Shown one piece after another: positions 1 to 12,284 of a DNA stretch of 64,000 bases. The stretch is from the NCBI RefSeq assembly GCF_026151205.1, contig NC_087075.1, forward strand, positions 1,977,911 to 2,041,910. The letters are read 5' to 3'. The DNA comes from Bolinopsis microptera (Eukaryota > Ctenophora > Tentaculata > Lobata > Bolinopsidae). The notes under the pieces were generated by a model that saw nothing but the letters and a program-made list of their open reading frames with translations, did not search any database and had not been told where the DNA came from. The position numbers and the translations under genes are program-made. The first letter of the stretch is position 1. Each line of letters opens with the position of its first letter.

Positions 1-521
1 TAGCAAGAGAATGGATAGAAGGTATATACCTAATACAAAAATACGTCAAAAAGAATCCAGGGTGATACAGGATCGGAGAGTGCAGACCGTAAAGTTTACG
101 CACCCACCCTTGCCTCCTAAATTCTTGGTTGGGTAGGCATTTATGCGAACTTGGTCGTTTATACTCCAAGTCCCTTTGTTAAAAAATTAATAAAATTTAT
201 CTCAGGAGTTAACTTCATTCAACAATAATAATATCAATATCAATTTATCGCATAAATTTAACTATCGAATACAGGTTTGATTATCGAATATAGGTTCGAT
301 TATCAAATATAGGTTCGATCTGATATAAATTTGTAAAATAAAATATTTAATTATTAAAAACATTACATCAAGTGGTTAATACAGCCACACATGATGGTAT
401 AAAAATAAAACAAATCCCTTAATTTTCCCCCGGATAAAAATCCAAAAAGGTGGTCAAAATGTGCCCTTTTTGCTAAAAGTTTGAATAATTTTCTGCAACT
501 GTATTAAATCAACCCAACGAT

Positions 522-948
522 GTGACAATTTTTTCCTTTTCACTCTTTTGAAAAAAGGCAATAGTGAAAGGTTACGAATGGACGTTTTTGCAGAAAAACG
601 TGGATTTTGGGGATTGCAGTAGGTGGGTCAAATATATGTCGTGTTGCTTCCGTTCGTTACCATGTCAACTTGCCGCGCGCACGCGCGCGAGGATTCGATT
701 GCTCGCGGAGATGTGGTGTATAGCTAGTCTGTGGTCAATGAATGCGCGGCGCACGAGCGTATTTTAATGTATACTAGTAATGTATAATATTTTGTAATAA
801 GCCCAACTTGAACGTGGCACGCGTAGTGTATTGATGTTTCAGTATTATTATTATAAGGTGAGCTGATTAGAGCTTATATTAATAGTTATAGTGAAATGGA
901 AATCTAGCGTCCGCCAAGACGAAACAACGGGCGCAATTCTTGTTAAAA
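522..948. repeat. Dispersed repeat, copy 1
   Basis: About 430 bp that recur in the same orientation at 27008-27443. Both copies begin with a TTCACT/AGTGAA hairpin around a run of A, share the stretch reading gaatggacgtttttgcag, pass through a CpG-rich middle and end near gggcgcaattcttgtta. No coding potential is visible. The common ends suggest a non-autonomous element, but no inverted ends or target duplication were found. Confidence 0.7.
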
Positions 949-1349
949 ATAGTCACATCGTTTTTGCCAAATTCTCGATGCGTACTACGCGCAAAAGCAT
1001 TTGCAATTTAGTTGTTATCATATCAATGAACACTCCACAGGGGGAGCTGAAACCAGGTTTTTGATCAAGCTCTGCCATTTGTAGTGAAACGGTGCCAACA
1101 GTTGCTCTCGTCCAATGAAATCGCTGTATTATGTAAACTAAGCTTCGCAAACGAATATATGTAATTCAATTATGCATATATACATAATGACTTGCAAAAT
1201 GAAGGGCTTTACCTGAGGACCCCAGGCTATTATGTTCAATATAGATTTGGCGGAATGACAGGCTGAGTGCGGCCCAGTAAGAAGGGCTCTGTATCATGTT
1301 ATGTAAAGAGTAAACCTCCATCTAGCGCGAACCCGCCAGCTGCAGTAAA

Positions 1350-1700
1350 ATTTTATTGGAAGCTGGGAAGCATGGAATTCGATCATTCTGAAAATTGGCG
1401 ACAACCTTCCAATAGGGCTTTAACAACTGTCCAAAAATTTGGTAGATATCGGAGCTGAGCTTTGGTATAGTGATGCAGAAAATGGGGCAAAATACGCTGC
1501 TTTTGACTGTAACATAATTTTTGATGGTTGAATATGCTTAAAATTTTTACTTTTTTTCCTCGTTAAAATTGGATCAAGGGAAGGTTACTCAATACGCATT
1601 TGTTTCAAGAATTTTGTGCTGGCCGAAATTAGCGCTTAAAAACCATCCTACAGTTGGCAAGCGCGGCTCACTGTCGATGGCGCACTACCTACTGTAACAC
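1350..1700. repeat. Dispersed repeat, inverted copy of 40568-40905
   Basis: This stretch matches the reverse complement of 40568-40905 over about 330 bp with moderate divergence. Shared words include gggcaaaatacgctgctttt and gtcgatggcgcactacct. No protein is visible. It is probably an old non-autonomous transposon. Confidence 0.6.
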
Positions 1701-1703
1701 GGC

Positions 1704-1790
1704 CATTGGCTTAATGGGTGATACTCGTAAAATATATGTTTCACAGTCCAACTCGGCGTGCGTCCTGGTAGGTTATAAACTTACAACCAC
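1704..1790. repeat. Short dispersed repeat, inverted copy of 13560-13655
   Basis: About 85 bp beginning near ggcttaatgggtgatactc and ending near gtcctggtaggttataaac resemble the reverse complement of 13560-13655. The word ttggtaggttataaacctac recurs near 42910. No gene is visible in 1790-2330. Confidence 0.5.
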
Positions 1791-2337
1791 TGTGCATTGG
1801 CCAGCCAGTGACATAAGGTTTGCTGGGAATGGTGCATTTCGTCGATTTAATTCACGATGTCGATCCTTCGCATTTCGCCGATCTGCATACGATCTGTGGT
1901 TGCGAGAAGCATTATTTGATGCGCGCGCGACCCAGTAGTGCATCGCGCTACGATTCGCCGATATACAATCTACCGAATTTGGTTGCTAAAAGAATTATTT
2001 GACGCGCTGCGCGGCTTTGTAGTCCATTTGTATCACATCGTAATATTGACCCCCACGGTCGTTCTTATGATACAGGGGAGCTGTGCACTCGTCACAATAG
2101 TGCATCGCGCGCTACAATCAACAATGATACACGTTGTATAGACCTTTTTAATCTGTTCATGTTTTCGTGCACGATGCCAATAATTTAAATAATTCAACGT
2201 CTATCAAACTTTTCGCGGCATGTACACGTGGGTTCAAATATTTTTAAATATATTATTTAAAAATTTTAAGTTGTAAATTAAAAATATCATATTTTTACTA
2301 TAATAAAATCAATAGTTTTCACCCCAAGTTTGACACA

Positions 2338-2480
2338 CGTATATTTGATTGACAATGCATTTGGGGGACTTCACCGCTTCGACGCGCCGCGCAAACTAGC
2401 ATTCTTGCTTCGTTTCGTCGATCGTTGCTTTGCTTCGCAGAGCATCGATCTCGATGGGTTGACATCGTCAATCACTTATG
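2338..2480. repeat. Dispersed repeat, inverted copy of 19085-19200
   Basis: The sequence around gacgcgccgcgcaaactagc and gttgctttgcttcgcagagc is found as its reverse complement at 19085-19200, just upstream of an RT remnant. The 19 kb copy may be part of, or a target of, that LINE. Confidence 0.55.
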
Positions 2481-3580
2481 CATCAACCCTTCCAGATCGT
2501 TGCTTTGTATAGCAAACGTACATTTACGTTTTTATACGCAAACCATATATAACTACTTTGAAATTTAAAATAATTGTAGTACAAAGCCCTTTTGCGCTTG
2601 TATTACAGTAGTTTGGGAAACAAGCCTGTCACGTATATAGTATGCATGCATTATGGGTAGGCACATGGTTGACGGATGTTACATGTTACTCGTATAAATT
2701 TCTTCGAAGTAGCGCGCAACGCTTTCTTCTCGATGGCAAGTGCTACGAAGTAGCGCGCGCCGGGCCAGACCATTAACAATGGTCAAGGCCCATGGTTGAT
2801 GGTAAAATAAATGTGCCCTGCATAATTTTCAGATTTTTAAATTTTGTTTCACATTAAATTACATTTTTGGACAATTTTTAGTACCGAAATATATATTTAT
2901 CAAAATTGGAGCAAAAATCCTGTGGCTACTTCTGGCGTTCATTAAACTGTTTACTAACGATTAAGTAGTATAAGTGATGATTAATACTTAACTTTGCTTG
3001 CAATTACAATATTCGTGATTCGCATATCCAATCGTGTTTTAAAAATGATATCTAGACGTAAGAAAGTCTTAATAATTTTATTTCTGATGTGATCATCCGC
3101 TCTTCCGATTATCTTTTTATTTATTCTTTAATGACTCATGACATGACACAATAAGTTCATCACATAATTATCACAGGTCTTAGTGATATGAGTGGAAATC
3201 GTAGGGAAATGTGCTGTCTATTCGTTACTCAATGATGGCAAATTGCCACCTCAGGCCGAGGGTCGTGGGTTTCATTGAAACAAAATCTTGTTTCATTGAG
3301 TACAGTACAATATAGGAAAGTATAGTATGATACTATGGTTTACACTACACAACCATGTTGGTTTAGAAGGCCAAGGTACCCTTACAACAGAGGCAGCTAT
3401 TGAGGGCGTCCAGGCGTCCGTGGACGCCCTCAAATTATCATTTGGTGGCTGGTGCTTAAAAATAGAAATAGTTGAAAAGTGTGTCAAACAGTATATATAT
3501 ATATACTCTATATATACATTCAATTTTTAAGTTTTAAACTAATTACAACACTACAAATCTATTACATTTATTGAGGACCC
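2480..3580. other. AT-rich stretch without recognisable gene
   Basis: No coding exon, RNA gene or clear transposon was recognised. One perfect hairpin lies at 3402-3431, with an 11-bp stem (GAGGGCGTCCA) and an 8-nt loop. A short TA run lies near 3492-3512. Confidence 0.5.
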
Positions 3581-3589
3581 CCAGTGGGA

Positions 3590-4125
3590 ACTAAGGATAC
3601 AAGGATACAAGGATACAAGGATACAAAAGTGATAATTATTTTATTGAATTCACAATAGTTATAATTCTGAAATAATTTAAGGTTACACAATTCTAGTTAT
3701 TTACAAATGTGTAGGGATAAAATAGAAATGTTTTATAATACTATTTTTGAGGTCCTATAGCATTATGCATTGGCCAGTATTTGAGTGGAAATCTGGGCTC
3801 TTATAGTAGGCTGTAAAATGTTCGTTCACAGAGAGAATTGAATGGATTGCTCTTGCTGTGGCAGTAAATTTTGTAGGGTCTAGTGTTTTATCGGATAGCA
3901 AACCGGCTAGGTCAGTAATATTTTTGGGATGGAAGTTAAATTTTTCTCTAACTGAGGAGTAGAGTAAACAGTCAGTTAGAACATGAATTTCGTCCTCAAT
4001 AGGCTTAAGCCCCTTGCTGAGAAAGCAAAAAGTACACCATCGATGTTCTCTTGGTACTAGGGGGGTTTCGTAACGGCCCCTCTCAATGTAAAGATTGTGG
4101 CAGCTCGGTAAATGTAACGACCATT
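3590..4125 (-). pseudogene. LINE 3' fragment: RT C-terminal zinc domain
   Basis: On the minus strand an open frame of about 118 codons runs from about 4113 down to a stop at 3755-3757. It contains IERGRYETPLVPREHRWC, then C-x2-C and EDE-x-H-x4-C, the zinc-binding C-terminal domain of many non-LTR reverse transcriptases. The same domain occurs at 15406-16233 and 53850-54516. The element is 5'-truncated. Its 3' end is marked by a short tandem tail, (AAGGATAC)n on the plus strand, near 3590-3626. It is a dead 3' fragment lying head-to-head with the AlkB LINE to its right. Confidence 0.7.
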
Positions 4126-4336
4126 ACAGGTTGTATGTCAATGTAAATGGTTGTTGCACGATAAAGTTATCTTAAAGACATCCTAAGGACTATCAGACAT
4201 CGGTTTTTAAAGCAGTTTACTCCCATCTATCACCTAAAGATTATCAGACATCACTTATCCTTATCCTCCGGAGTGCTACAAAGGTACTGTAATCATTAAC
4301 TAAATTTCGAACAGTAGCATCTTTTTGTGATAAACT

Positions 4337-5638
4337 ATGTCTAGAATACCAGTTGGCTCAAGACATTACAATCTGAGATATCGAGGGAATTCTGTTAAAT
4401 TCCCCAGCAACGGCTCTTGTCCTACTGATAAATGTTCAAATTGTTTAACTCTATTAAGAGAGAATGATAGTCTTCGTCGGCAAATTTCTTTTCTCTATAA
4501 ACAATTATCAGAAAGTGACAGTGCACTCAAAGTTCCCCTCAGCGATGGTTCACTTATCCCTGTGTTGCCCCAGGTACCTGATCACTGTGAACATTCTATC
4601 AATGTTCCCCTCAGTAATGGGTCATCCTCGCATCTTGTTTCTGAGTTAACCCAAGAGCTATCCAAATTAGCAGAAGACAGTGAACATTCAGCAGAAATTA
4701 TCAATTTGGAAAATCCCAAACACTCTGTAAATGATGACAATGATGTGACCAACTCTATCAATCCATACCAAGATTTGAGTCGAGGAGTTTTTCAGTTTGT
4801 TGACACTGCCAAGTTAGATATAGAAACCCACTATACTCATAAGTTTGAGAATAGGGCAGTTGCATATTACGGGGACTTTCCCTACGCTTACAATGGAGGC
4901 TTTCATAACACAAGGCCAGTAGCAGACAATCCATACCTAAAGTCTATTTTAGAACACTTACGCTCACAGTTCCCAAAGTTGAAATTCAATAGTGCTATGA
5001 TTACCAAGTATAGAAATGGTCAGCAAGGAATTCCCTTTCACTCGGATGACGAGAGGTCAATTTCACCAGGCTCCATGATCTCCACCATCTCTTTAGGGGC
5101 TACTAGAGTCCTAAGCTTCAGATCCAAACTTAGAGCTCATATTGCTGACCTCACCCTCTCCCATGGTGACATAATGAATATGACCAGACAATCCCAGACC
5201 AGCTTTGAACACAGCCTCATCCAGGACAAGTCTGAAACCATGAGAATAAGCATTACTCTGCGCCTAATTGATGGCAGCGCAACCTTATCTACTCTGTCTG
5301 ATGTTTCCAGTCAAGTTAAGAACACTGAACCCTCGGTCCCTAAGACTAGATCAATAGAACATTCTGGTAAATCTTTGTGTGTCTACATTAGCTCTAGTAT
5401 GTTCTCCAAATTAGAGGGAGAAAAGCTATCGTCCAAACATCATGAGGCACATGTATTCAGCTACCCTGGTGCCACAGCCAATGCAATCAATGAACGGTTT
5501 CAATCAGATGTAAGAAAAGACACTCTTAATACCAATAATGTGAAAAGCATTGTACTTATGTGTGGTACAAATGACGTGGACTCTATCCTGAACCTGACAG
5601 CCCTCGCAACATTGAGGCCAAAACTTCAGGCCGGATAG
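4337..5638 (+). CDS. AlkB-like 2OG-Fe(II) dioxygenase fused to SGNH hydrolase
   Basis: The frame is open for 433 codons from an ATG. Residues about 30-62 look like a short coiled coil. Residues about 150-312 form an AlkB-type dioxygenase: the iron-binding H-x-D is H235 and D237 in FHSDDE, a distal histidine is H292 in SFEHSL, and the 2-oxoglutarate signature RISITLR covers R303-R309. AlkB enzymes oxidatively remove alkyl groups from nucleic acid bases. From residue 340 a SGNH/GDSL hydrolase begins, with the nucleophile block ISSSMFSKL and the block-III GTND. Its last block lies past the stop in broken frames (see 5639-6000). SGNH domains are known in ORF1 proteins of some CR1-like LINEs. An AlkB domain in such a protein is unusual to my knowledge. 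The open frame contrasts with the decay downstream, so domestication or a younger age for this segment are both possible. Confidence 0.75.
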   Translation: MSRIPVGSRHYNLRYRGNSVKFPSNGSCPTDKCSNCLTLLRENDSLRRQISFLYKQLSESDSALKVPLSDGSLIPVLPQVPDHCEHSINVPLSNGSSSHLVSELTQELSKLAEDSEHSAEIINLENPKHSVNDDNDVTNSINPYQDLSRGVFQFVDTAKLDIETHYTHKFENRAVAYYGDFPYAYNGGFHNTRPVADNPYLKSILEHLRSQFPKLKFNSAMITKYRNGQQGIPFHSDDERSISPGSMISTISLGATRVLSFRSKLRAHIADLTLSHGDIMNMTRQSQTSFEHSLIQDKSETMRISITLRLIDGSATLSTLSDVSSQVKNTEPSVPKTRSIEHSGKSLCVYISSSMFSKLEGEKLSSKHHEAHVFSYPGATANAINERFQSDVRKDTLNTNNVKSIVLMCGTNDVDSILNLTALATLRPKLQAG

Positions 5639-6000
5639 TTTTTCTGGTATGCTAGAGCTCTGGACCTTTACAAACAATTGTATTGAAAACTTGTACTTTT
5701 CCATCACAAGGGGCACCTGGAGCTGATATTAAAATTGTTAAACTTATTACCTCGGGAGAGTTTCTCCAGAAAACAAGGTTATAACTGATATCAATGAGTG
5801 TATATCAAAAATCTGCAAAGAAGAAAATACACCTATGTAACTGCTCTCAACCGAGAAACTCGTTTTCTTGTTTAGTGATAAGAAAAGGCTTAGAAAAAAT
5901 CGTCATTTTTTAGGTAGTTATGGAGAGGATAATGTCCTCATGATTATGGCATAGTTAAATTAGCAAGGCACTTGAAGTATCATGCACACCATTAGAAATA
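5639..6000 (+). pseudogene. Broken C-terminal half of the SGNH domain
   Basis: Past the stop of the AlkB-SGNH ORF, shifted frames still show the end of an SGNH domain as found in retrotransposons: near 5920-5985 a block resembling the D-x-x-H motif followed by GIVKLARHLKY. The histidine of D-x-x-H appears replaced by leucine, and at least two frameshifts are needed. The hydrolase is therefore not intact as encoded. Confidence 0.6.
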
Positions 6001-6199
6001 CTGTGACTACTGACATACATCCTACCATCCGTTTTATTTTTAAGTACGACATTCAGACATTATCAACCCTGCTTTTATTCTGTTTTTTGTTTAAACACAA
6101 CTTTACAACTTTTCTTCATTTCCATTGTGATAATAAGTTACAAGATGACAAATTTTAAAAATGCAGCTTATAGGTTTCACAACCTCTGCAGTGGTCATT

Positions 6200-9090
6200 G
6201 TAACATTAAGGGAGGGCTTCTCAATTTAGGCTAAATGTAATGAAACCTTTCCAACTTATTAGAGATCATTAATTAGACATACTTTCCCTAAAAGAGATGG
6301 AATCTTAATGATACTAAGACACAAGACACCATAAATATTCCTTCCACCTTCCACCTTATGCGATGGACAGGGCCAACAGGTTCTAGGGGTGGTTGTGGCT
6401 TAATGATAAACAAAAAACTAGCTCTTACACAGAATTAGTTATGGATAGTACGCTTGATACATTGAAGCATTTATGGGTGAAGCTTAAGAATGCAAGATCA
6501 CTGTTTGCTGCTTCTATCGCTCTGGAAATTATAGCAGTGTTGGATAACTTTATTGATACATTCATTTTTGCATGGAAAAAAATTGAATGGAAAAAAAAGT
6601 TATCTGGATTGGGGATATAAACATTTGACCAGAATAATATTCCTCCACCAGTACAAAAAATTAGAAATTACCCTTGAGATGATTACAATCTAGTTCAAAC
6701 CATTCAAGCGATAACTAGAGTTGCTAAACGTGGAACACTGTTACCCAGACTACATTGAGTAATATTTCAGCTAACTGTATGAAGATTTTGTCCAATCTTC
6801 TGTTCTGATGAACGTATTGGAGATTCATCCAGTATTTGTGTGAGTTGTGTAAGTACCTAATTAGCTCCTAAATTTGAGAAGGTTGAATAGAAATCATTGT
6901 AAACGTAATGTTAAACAATTCTTGACTATTAAGACACCTGTTCTGATTACAGTCCACTATTGGAAAAGTACCGATGTTGAAGCTATCACAGCTGGCCTTT
7001 GTCATCATATTTGAACAGGCATATGCAACCTTTTCCCTTGCAAGACCATAGGAAAGGCATGAAAAGTTCATACATAAACCTTCTACTGAACTTTTTATAT
7101 GCCTTAATTCATACACATTTTCTTCTAAAGAATTCCGTATAAAAAGAAGGATAGAGAGACAATGGAAATTGCATAAATGTGGTACATGTAGCAAATGTTT
7201 AAAAGTGTAATGAGGCTGGGATTGCTACAAGAAGATTCAGAGAAAATAAATTGAAATTAAATAGCTAAAACCTGCAAAAAGGCTAATGTAATCGATGATC
7301 TACAAGTTTAAAAGTGCCAAGAATGATCTTAAAGGGATATGGAAATATCAACTGGCATCAATATGACCCCTGGCTCAACTAATTGGTCAACTATCAATGA
7401 GAATGATTCTGAGCTATTTAACTTTCATTTTGCAAGTGTGGGATCAAGGAGATTACAAAATCAGGCAAAATATTGAAAGAGTTAGTTTTACTGGATTTTT
7501 TACCTCCTAGAAACTTCTAATATCTCATTAGATAGATTCCACGCAATAAATGAAACGTGATATCTAATGTATGTCGAAACGCTCAGAATGCAAGGCACTC
7601 ATATGACAATGTGCCTCTATTTTTACTTAAGCAAAGCTGTACCAACATAGTTGAGCACTGACCCACATTGTCAATCATGCGCTAATACAGGTGTTTTACC
7701 AACCCTTTGTAAAAAGCTAGAGTAACTTCCCAATCCCTAAGGCAGGAACTTGAAAGATGATCTAATAATTAAGGCCAATATCCATCCTTCCACTTGTAGG
7801 AAAACTTATCGAATACTTTGTCGGCAAGCAATCATGATTCCATGGAAAGAGAACACACTTTCATCTGGCATCAAAATGGCTTTCGGAAAAATCACTCCAC
7901 AACTTATCTGATGTACGATCTTGATGGACGAAATAAATATCTGCGTAATCTAAGTCTTATAAACCAGGAATACTTTCTGATCTTAAGAAGGACTTTGGAC
8001 ACAGTGAATCATGAAACTATTGCTTCCAAAATTGGCAGATTATGGATTGGGGGCAATGCTTTACCGGGTTAGAGAACTTCTTATCTTTAGCTATCAATGC
8101 ACTAGATCAATGGCAAATCTAAGCTCATTTTTTGACGTTATGAGTGGTGTACCACACGGAAGAATCTTTGGGCCTATATCTATTTAGTTATCTTCATAAA
8201 AGACATCATTTATGCCTGTAAACCTATCTAAGCCCTTTTCTATTTGCCGATGATGGTGCACTATTCTTTGATCAAACCTGCAGAGCACATTTATAAACAT
8301 GGAACATAGAACTTATGACAATCTTTAAATGCTCAGTGTTAAATAAATTATCACTCATATGAAAAGAAGATTTGAATTCCTATTGTTTGATTTGTTGACC
8401 ACATGATGAAATTAACCATTGATTGTAATGAGGTAACTTTCACCAATCAAGGAGTGCAAGAGACAAAATATCTTGGCTCATTTAGATTAGTAAATTAAAC
8501 TTCAAAAGGCATATAGATTATATTATTAGGGATGGTCATGAAGAGAATTTGGTGCATGTAATAAGAAGTAAAGCTCTGCTACACATTAAATATAGGTAAA
8601 AATGTTTGCCAATGCATCAAATGTTGCACAATTCGATTATTTGGACACGTTCTATTGTAGAGCTGGCAAGACAAAACTTGCTGAAACTTGGACCCTTGTA
8701 CAAAAAAGGTAGCCAAAATAGCTCTTCAACGTTCCAAAAACAGAGCGCAGCTTAATGTTTATAGGAGACATGAAATGGTTACCACTCCATCTTAGACGAC
8801 AAACTCCATCTGGTCAAAATTCCCTTGTTTAGAATCATCCATGACAATTGTCCTACAAAACTTTATGAACAAATTTAGTTACATATCAGGGTGTAATAGG
8901 TGCGGGAAAGGCAGCAACCTTTAGTCAATAGATAAACTCACAAAAAAAAACTTTCAATACTTGCGGGCAAAATGTTGTGAATATGTTCAACCAGATCTAC
9001 GAAACTGCCCCGATGTTATTAAAAAGCTTTTAGTGATTCGTATAAGAAAACTGCTACTAATCATCTTAACACAGACCTAATTATACCGAC
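6200..9090 (+). pseudogene. Decayed LINE endonuclease/RT ORF2
   Basis: Reading across frames shows a typical LINE polyprotein in order: GCGLMINKK near 6395 (endonuclease-like), NDLKGIWK near 7321, RPISILPLVGKLIEYF near 7772-7820, QNGFRKNHSTT and TLDTVNHE at 7880-8020 (RT motifs 2-3), SGVP and GPI near 8145-8175 (motif 4), FADDGA near 8243 (motif 5) and ETKYLG near 8460. Many stops and frameshifts interrupt it. A C-x2-C near 8900 may be the C-terminal zinc domain. Confidence 0.65.
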
Positions 9091-9099
9091 GGGGACAAT

Positions 9100-11370
9100 T
9101 CTTTGACAAATTTTACACTGCAATCATAGTCGCCGATCACTAAGTAACTTATATGTCTTTTTAAATCTGAGGCATATATATTTGATGAATCGACAAGCTA
9201 TTCCCTTTTTTTACCCCTTACCTTCTGATTGATTTTGCACTTGACTGACATGTTTAAACTGGAGAAGGGGTTCCACAGTGGTAGTTTTATAAACACTTTT
9301 AAGTTATTGACTTATTATATTAGTGGTAGTTTTATCGACCACATTTAATTTATTACTAATCAGACTTAGTATTTTATTTTTGGTGACTGTATCCACCCAG
9401 TTTTAACTTTGATTAAGTGTACGTTTATCGAGGACACATTGACTGAATGTTATTTTTATTCTAATTTATATTCTAGATATTTTATTTATTTTACAACAGA
9501 CGACAACTACCTGTTTTTTTTTCATATTAGTTACTCAGAATCTCTTGTACAGACTTTTTAACAAGGACATTGACAAAATGATATCACATTAGGCATTCAT
9601 TATTGCATCTAAAATATTTCACTTGCATTAGGCTTAGACATTTATTCTCTGGTCAAAACAGATTTCAAAAGTATAAGTTAATTGTAGTATGACAGTAAGG
9701 TATATAAGGAAGATATTAATTTTGCTTGGGCTATTATATTGACAAGGATTGAGGTTTAAGATGATATGGAATTTGAATTCTATATAAATTTACACTATTT
9801 TGGTTGGGGCATTTTGCCCTAGTAAATATGGTTTACTACGCATAAATATCATAATTCTTTGATTGGTATTCGCTATCTGGTTATTTTTCTAGGAATATGA
9901 TTATTATATCCTCAAATTTGCTTTAGGTAGGGGCCGCTAAAAGAACTGGATTCTTCCAGGAAGCATCCGTGCAAGGAGCTTGGTCTACTATATATTAATT
10001 ATTAACCATTCATTCTAGTATGTGCACGAAAAAAAAGTTTATTTCAATCAATTATGAAGCGATTTAAGCTCTCAATGCTTATTGATATTTGTAGCGAGAT
10101 ATCGACCAAAAATCAGTCATTTTGGCTACACGCACAAAGAAAGGTACCAAATGAGGCAACTAGTTTGATCTTTTTTGTGCTCAAAATTTGCAATATGTGC
10201 TTTTCGTTACGAAACAGAGATGTTCTCTTAATAATTTACTCAACTTTAAATATGGAGTTTTTCAGCAAATAAAAGACCGAGGGATTAGGAAAAAAAGAAA
10301 AAAAAGGAAAAGGAAAGCACCTCACGGTATCACTCTCATAGCGAATGTTTCATCATTTACCGGAGTTGCAACCAATATAACACTAAGGTATTTGGTACTT
10401 TATCCGTACCTCCCCTTGCATAGAAATAATAGCAAGCAATTACACTATCTTTAAGAAATCAAAACTCTTAATATAAACATTCGATCAACCAAAGTTAAAC
10501 CATTTTCCTGTTAAATAAGGTGGTAAGGGGTTAAACCTGAAAATGGAAGGCGATGGGGGTACGACAAAAAATGATTGAATTTGGTCATAGTCTCTGCTTT
10601 TTACTAATTACCTCAATCGACTCCTTACTGCTCCTCCACAGGTCGTATTGCCTGTGATTTAAGTTAATGCAAAAACCCAGCGGTCCGCTATCGGAATTAT
10701 AGCGGTTCACATACGGAAAGCTAGAGGATGGCTAGTGGAAACTCGCGGTACGCCTAAAGGAGTCGCGGTGGTAAATGCCGCACTATACCTAGCGGATGGA
10801 TGGGAGGCTAGGGACGCTGCGCGCAAACTAGCGGATACTAGTGGTGACATTTCCAAGAAAAATGATACATTATTCTCAAATTTTGAATGAAAAATGAATT
10901 TCAAAATCTTTTGGTTTACCAACATTCAATATTGTGACTTACTTACTACCAAGCTTTTAAACATTTAAAGTAATATATTTTTCAAAGTTTTACAATGCTA
11001 CTCTGTTAAGGTAAAGCCGGCGCAAGTTATAAGCAAAAACAATTTATGTTCTGCGGGAGAATGGATTGCGGTCGTTAAATTTAAGATTGAGCTGGGGATA
11101 TGAAGTCCGTGCGACGATATCATCGTGGATATGTGTCATGGAGTTGAGAATATGATCCAGGTTGGCAAATGCAACCAAAATTTTAACTAGGAATAAACAT
11201 TATGTCTTCAGTACTGTTGCATTTAATCATATATTAGTTTAAACGTGCAGAACAGTTTCCTTTAGAACTTGCGTACAGTACTTCAACTTAGTGGATTCAA
11301 AAATTTCGTTGTGTCTTGAACTAAATTAGTTGTTAGTAACGTTTTAACTTGCCTACGAAAGCATGTCATT
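9100..11370. other. Unassigned AT-rich DNA
   Basis: No exon with recognisable homology was seen. Short open frames at 10054-10454 overlap, are low-complexity and show no family. A GC-richer patch at about 10690-10860 repeats words such as ctagcgga and gctagagga and stays open for about 75 codons on the plus strand. I could not assign it; it may be part of a repeat. Confidence 0.4.
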
Positions 11371-11379
11371 CATGACGAG

Positions 11380-11437
11380 ATGACACGGGATATTGATGAG
11401 AGGGCGGGAGGCCAATCAACCCTATCGACTACAAATG
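11380..11437 (+). CDS. Possible short exon, unidentified
   Basis: An ATG-initiated stretch, MTRDIDERAGGQSTLSTTN, ends at a good splice donor (AATG then gtaagt). A possible acceptor (ccctccag) lies near 11541. No family is recognised and the continuation is uncertain, so the call rests on donor quality and open frame only. Confidence 0.25.
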
Positions 11438-12284
11438 GTAAGTAAATAAAGTTGACATAAACTCTTGGTTGAATATTCTCAAAACAGTAAATTTGTCCGT
11501 TAATTGTTACATTCATTAAGTGAATTATATTTATCCCTCCAGACGTCGAAAAGGTAAACATTAACAACTGTTATACCTCCGCCAGGAGGATGGAATTTGC
11601 CAGTATATATTCGGAGTAAGATTATGGCGGATGTAAATGAAGATTTTGTAAAAGTTGCGAAAATATTTTGGAAACAAGTTACAAGTGTTACCATTCTATT
11701 TTAGTAAACAAATATCTATCATCGCAGCAGATTGGAGGAAACCCCGGCCGAGAGTGTGAGACCAGGAGTGATCGTCCGCTAGAGCATGGGAGGCGGAACT
11801 CCTAACTACGCTACAGCCAGGCCACCAGGACATGCCTACTCCGGGCGCTATGACGCCAGTTTGTCCACTGTAGGGTGACAAGGTTATTGTTTAAAACCGC
11901 TATTTTTTAACATTTGATTTACGGTTTGTTAATCCGTTCAAGAATCTCCACCGGTAACCCTTTTTCATAATACATATTTCTCATTATATTGTATGTAGGT
12001 TTTGACCTACATATTATTCCAAAAATCAGGAAAGGACCAGACATGGCACCACATCCCACGTCTCACCCATCCATCGACCCCACACACCCCACCTTATCGA
12101 CGCCAAAAACTTGCCCTCGACGCGAATAATCCCGCGTTCGAAGTGCGGATACTCCCACAGAGTGGAATTTTCTAGTTTTTTTTGTGGCGTACGGAACACG
12201 GTACCATCAACTTCGGAGGGAAAGGAAAAATTTAAGGGGTGTTGAAGGCAAACCTTCTCAGAGGTCTCTATTGGAGAAACTAAT

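Larger units (their letters stand above)
4337..9090 (+). mobile_element. Decayed non-LTR retrotransposon with AlkB-SGNH ORF1
   Basis: The pieces occur in LINE order on the plus strand. An ORF with AlkB-like and SGNH domains (4337-5638, decayed to about 6000) is followed by endonuclease-like traces near 6360-6500, pre-RT and RT motifs at about 7330-8500 and a C-terminal cysteine/histidine remnant near 8880-9030. Everything after 5638 is broken by stops and frameshifts. Neither terminus nor a target duplication was identified, so the ends are approximate. Confidence 0.65.

Noticed and set aside
10688-10925. Open frame containing VVNAALYLADGWEARDAARK
   Set aside because: Only about 75 codons, no ATG, splice sites or known family, and the DNA repeats ctagcgga-like words. 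Left as unassigned.
11696-11881. GC-richer block as a possible tRNA or 5S-like gene
   Set aside because: No cloverleaf, A/B boxes or recognisable 5S sequence could be read on either strand.
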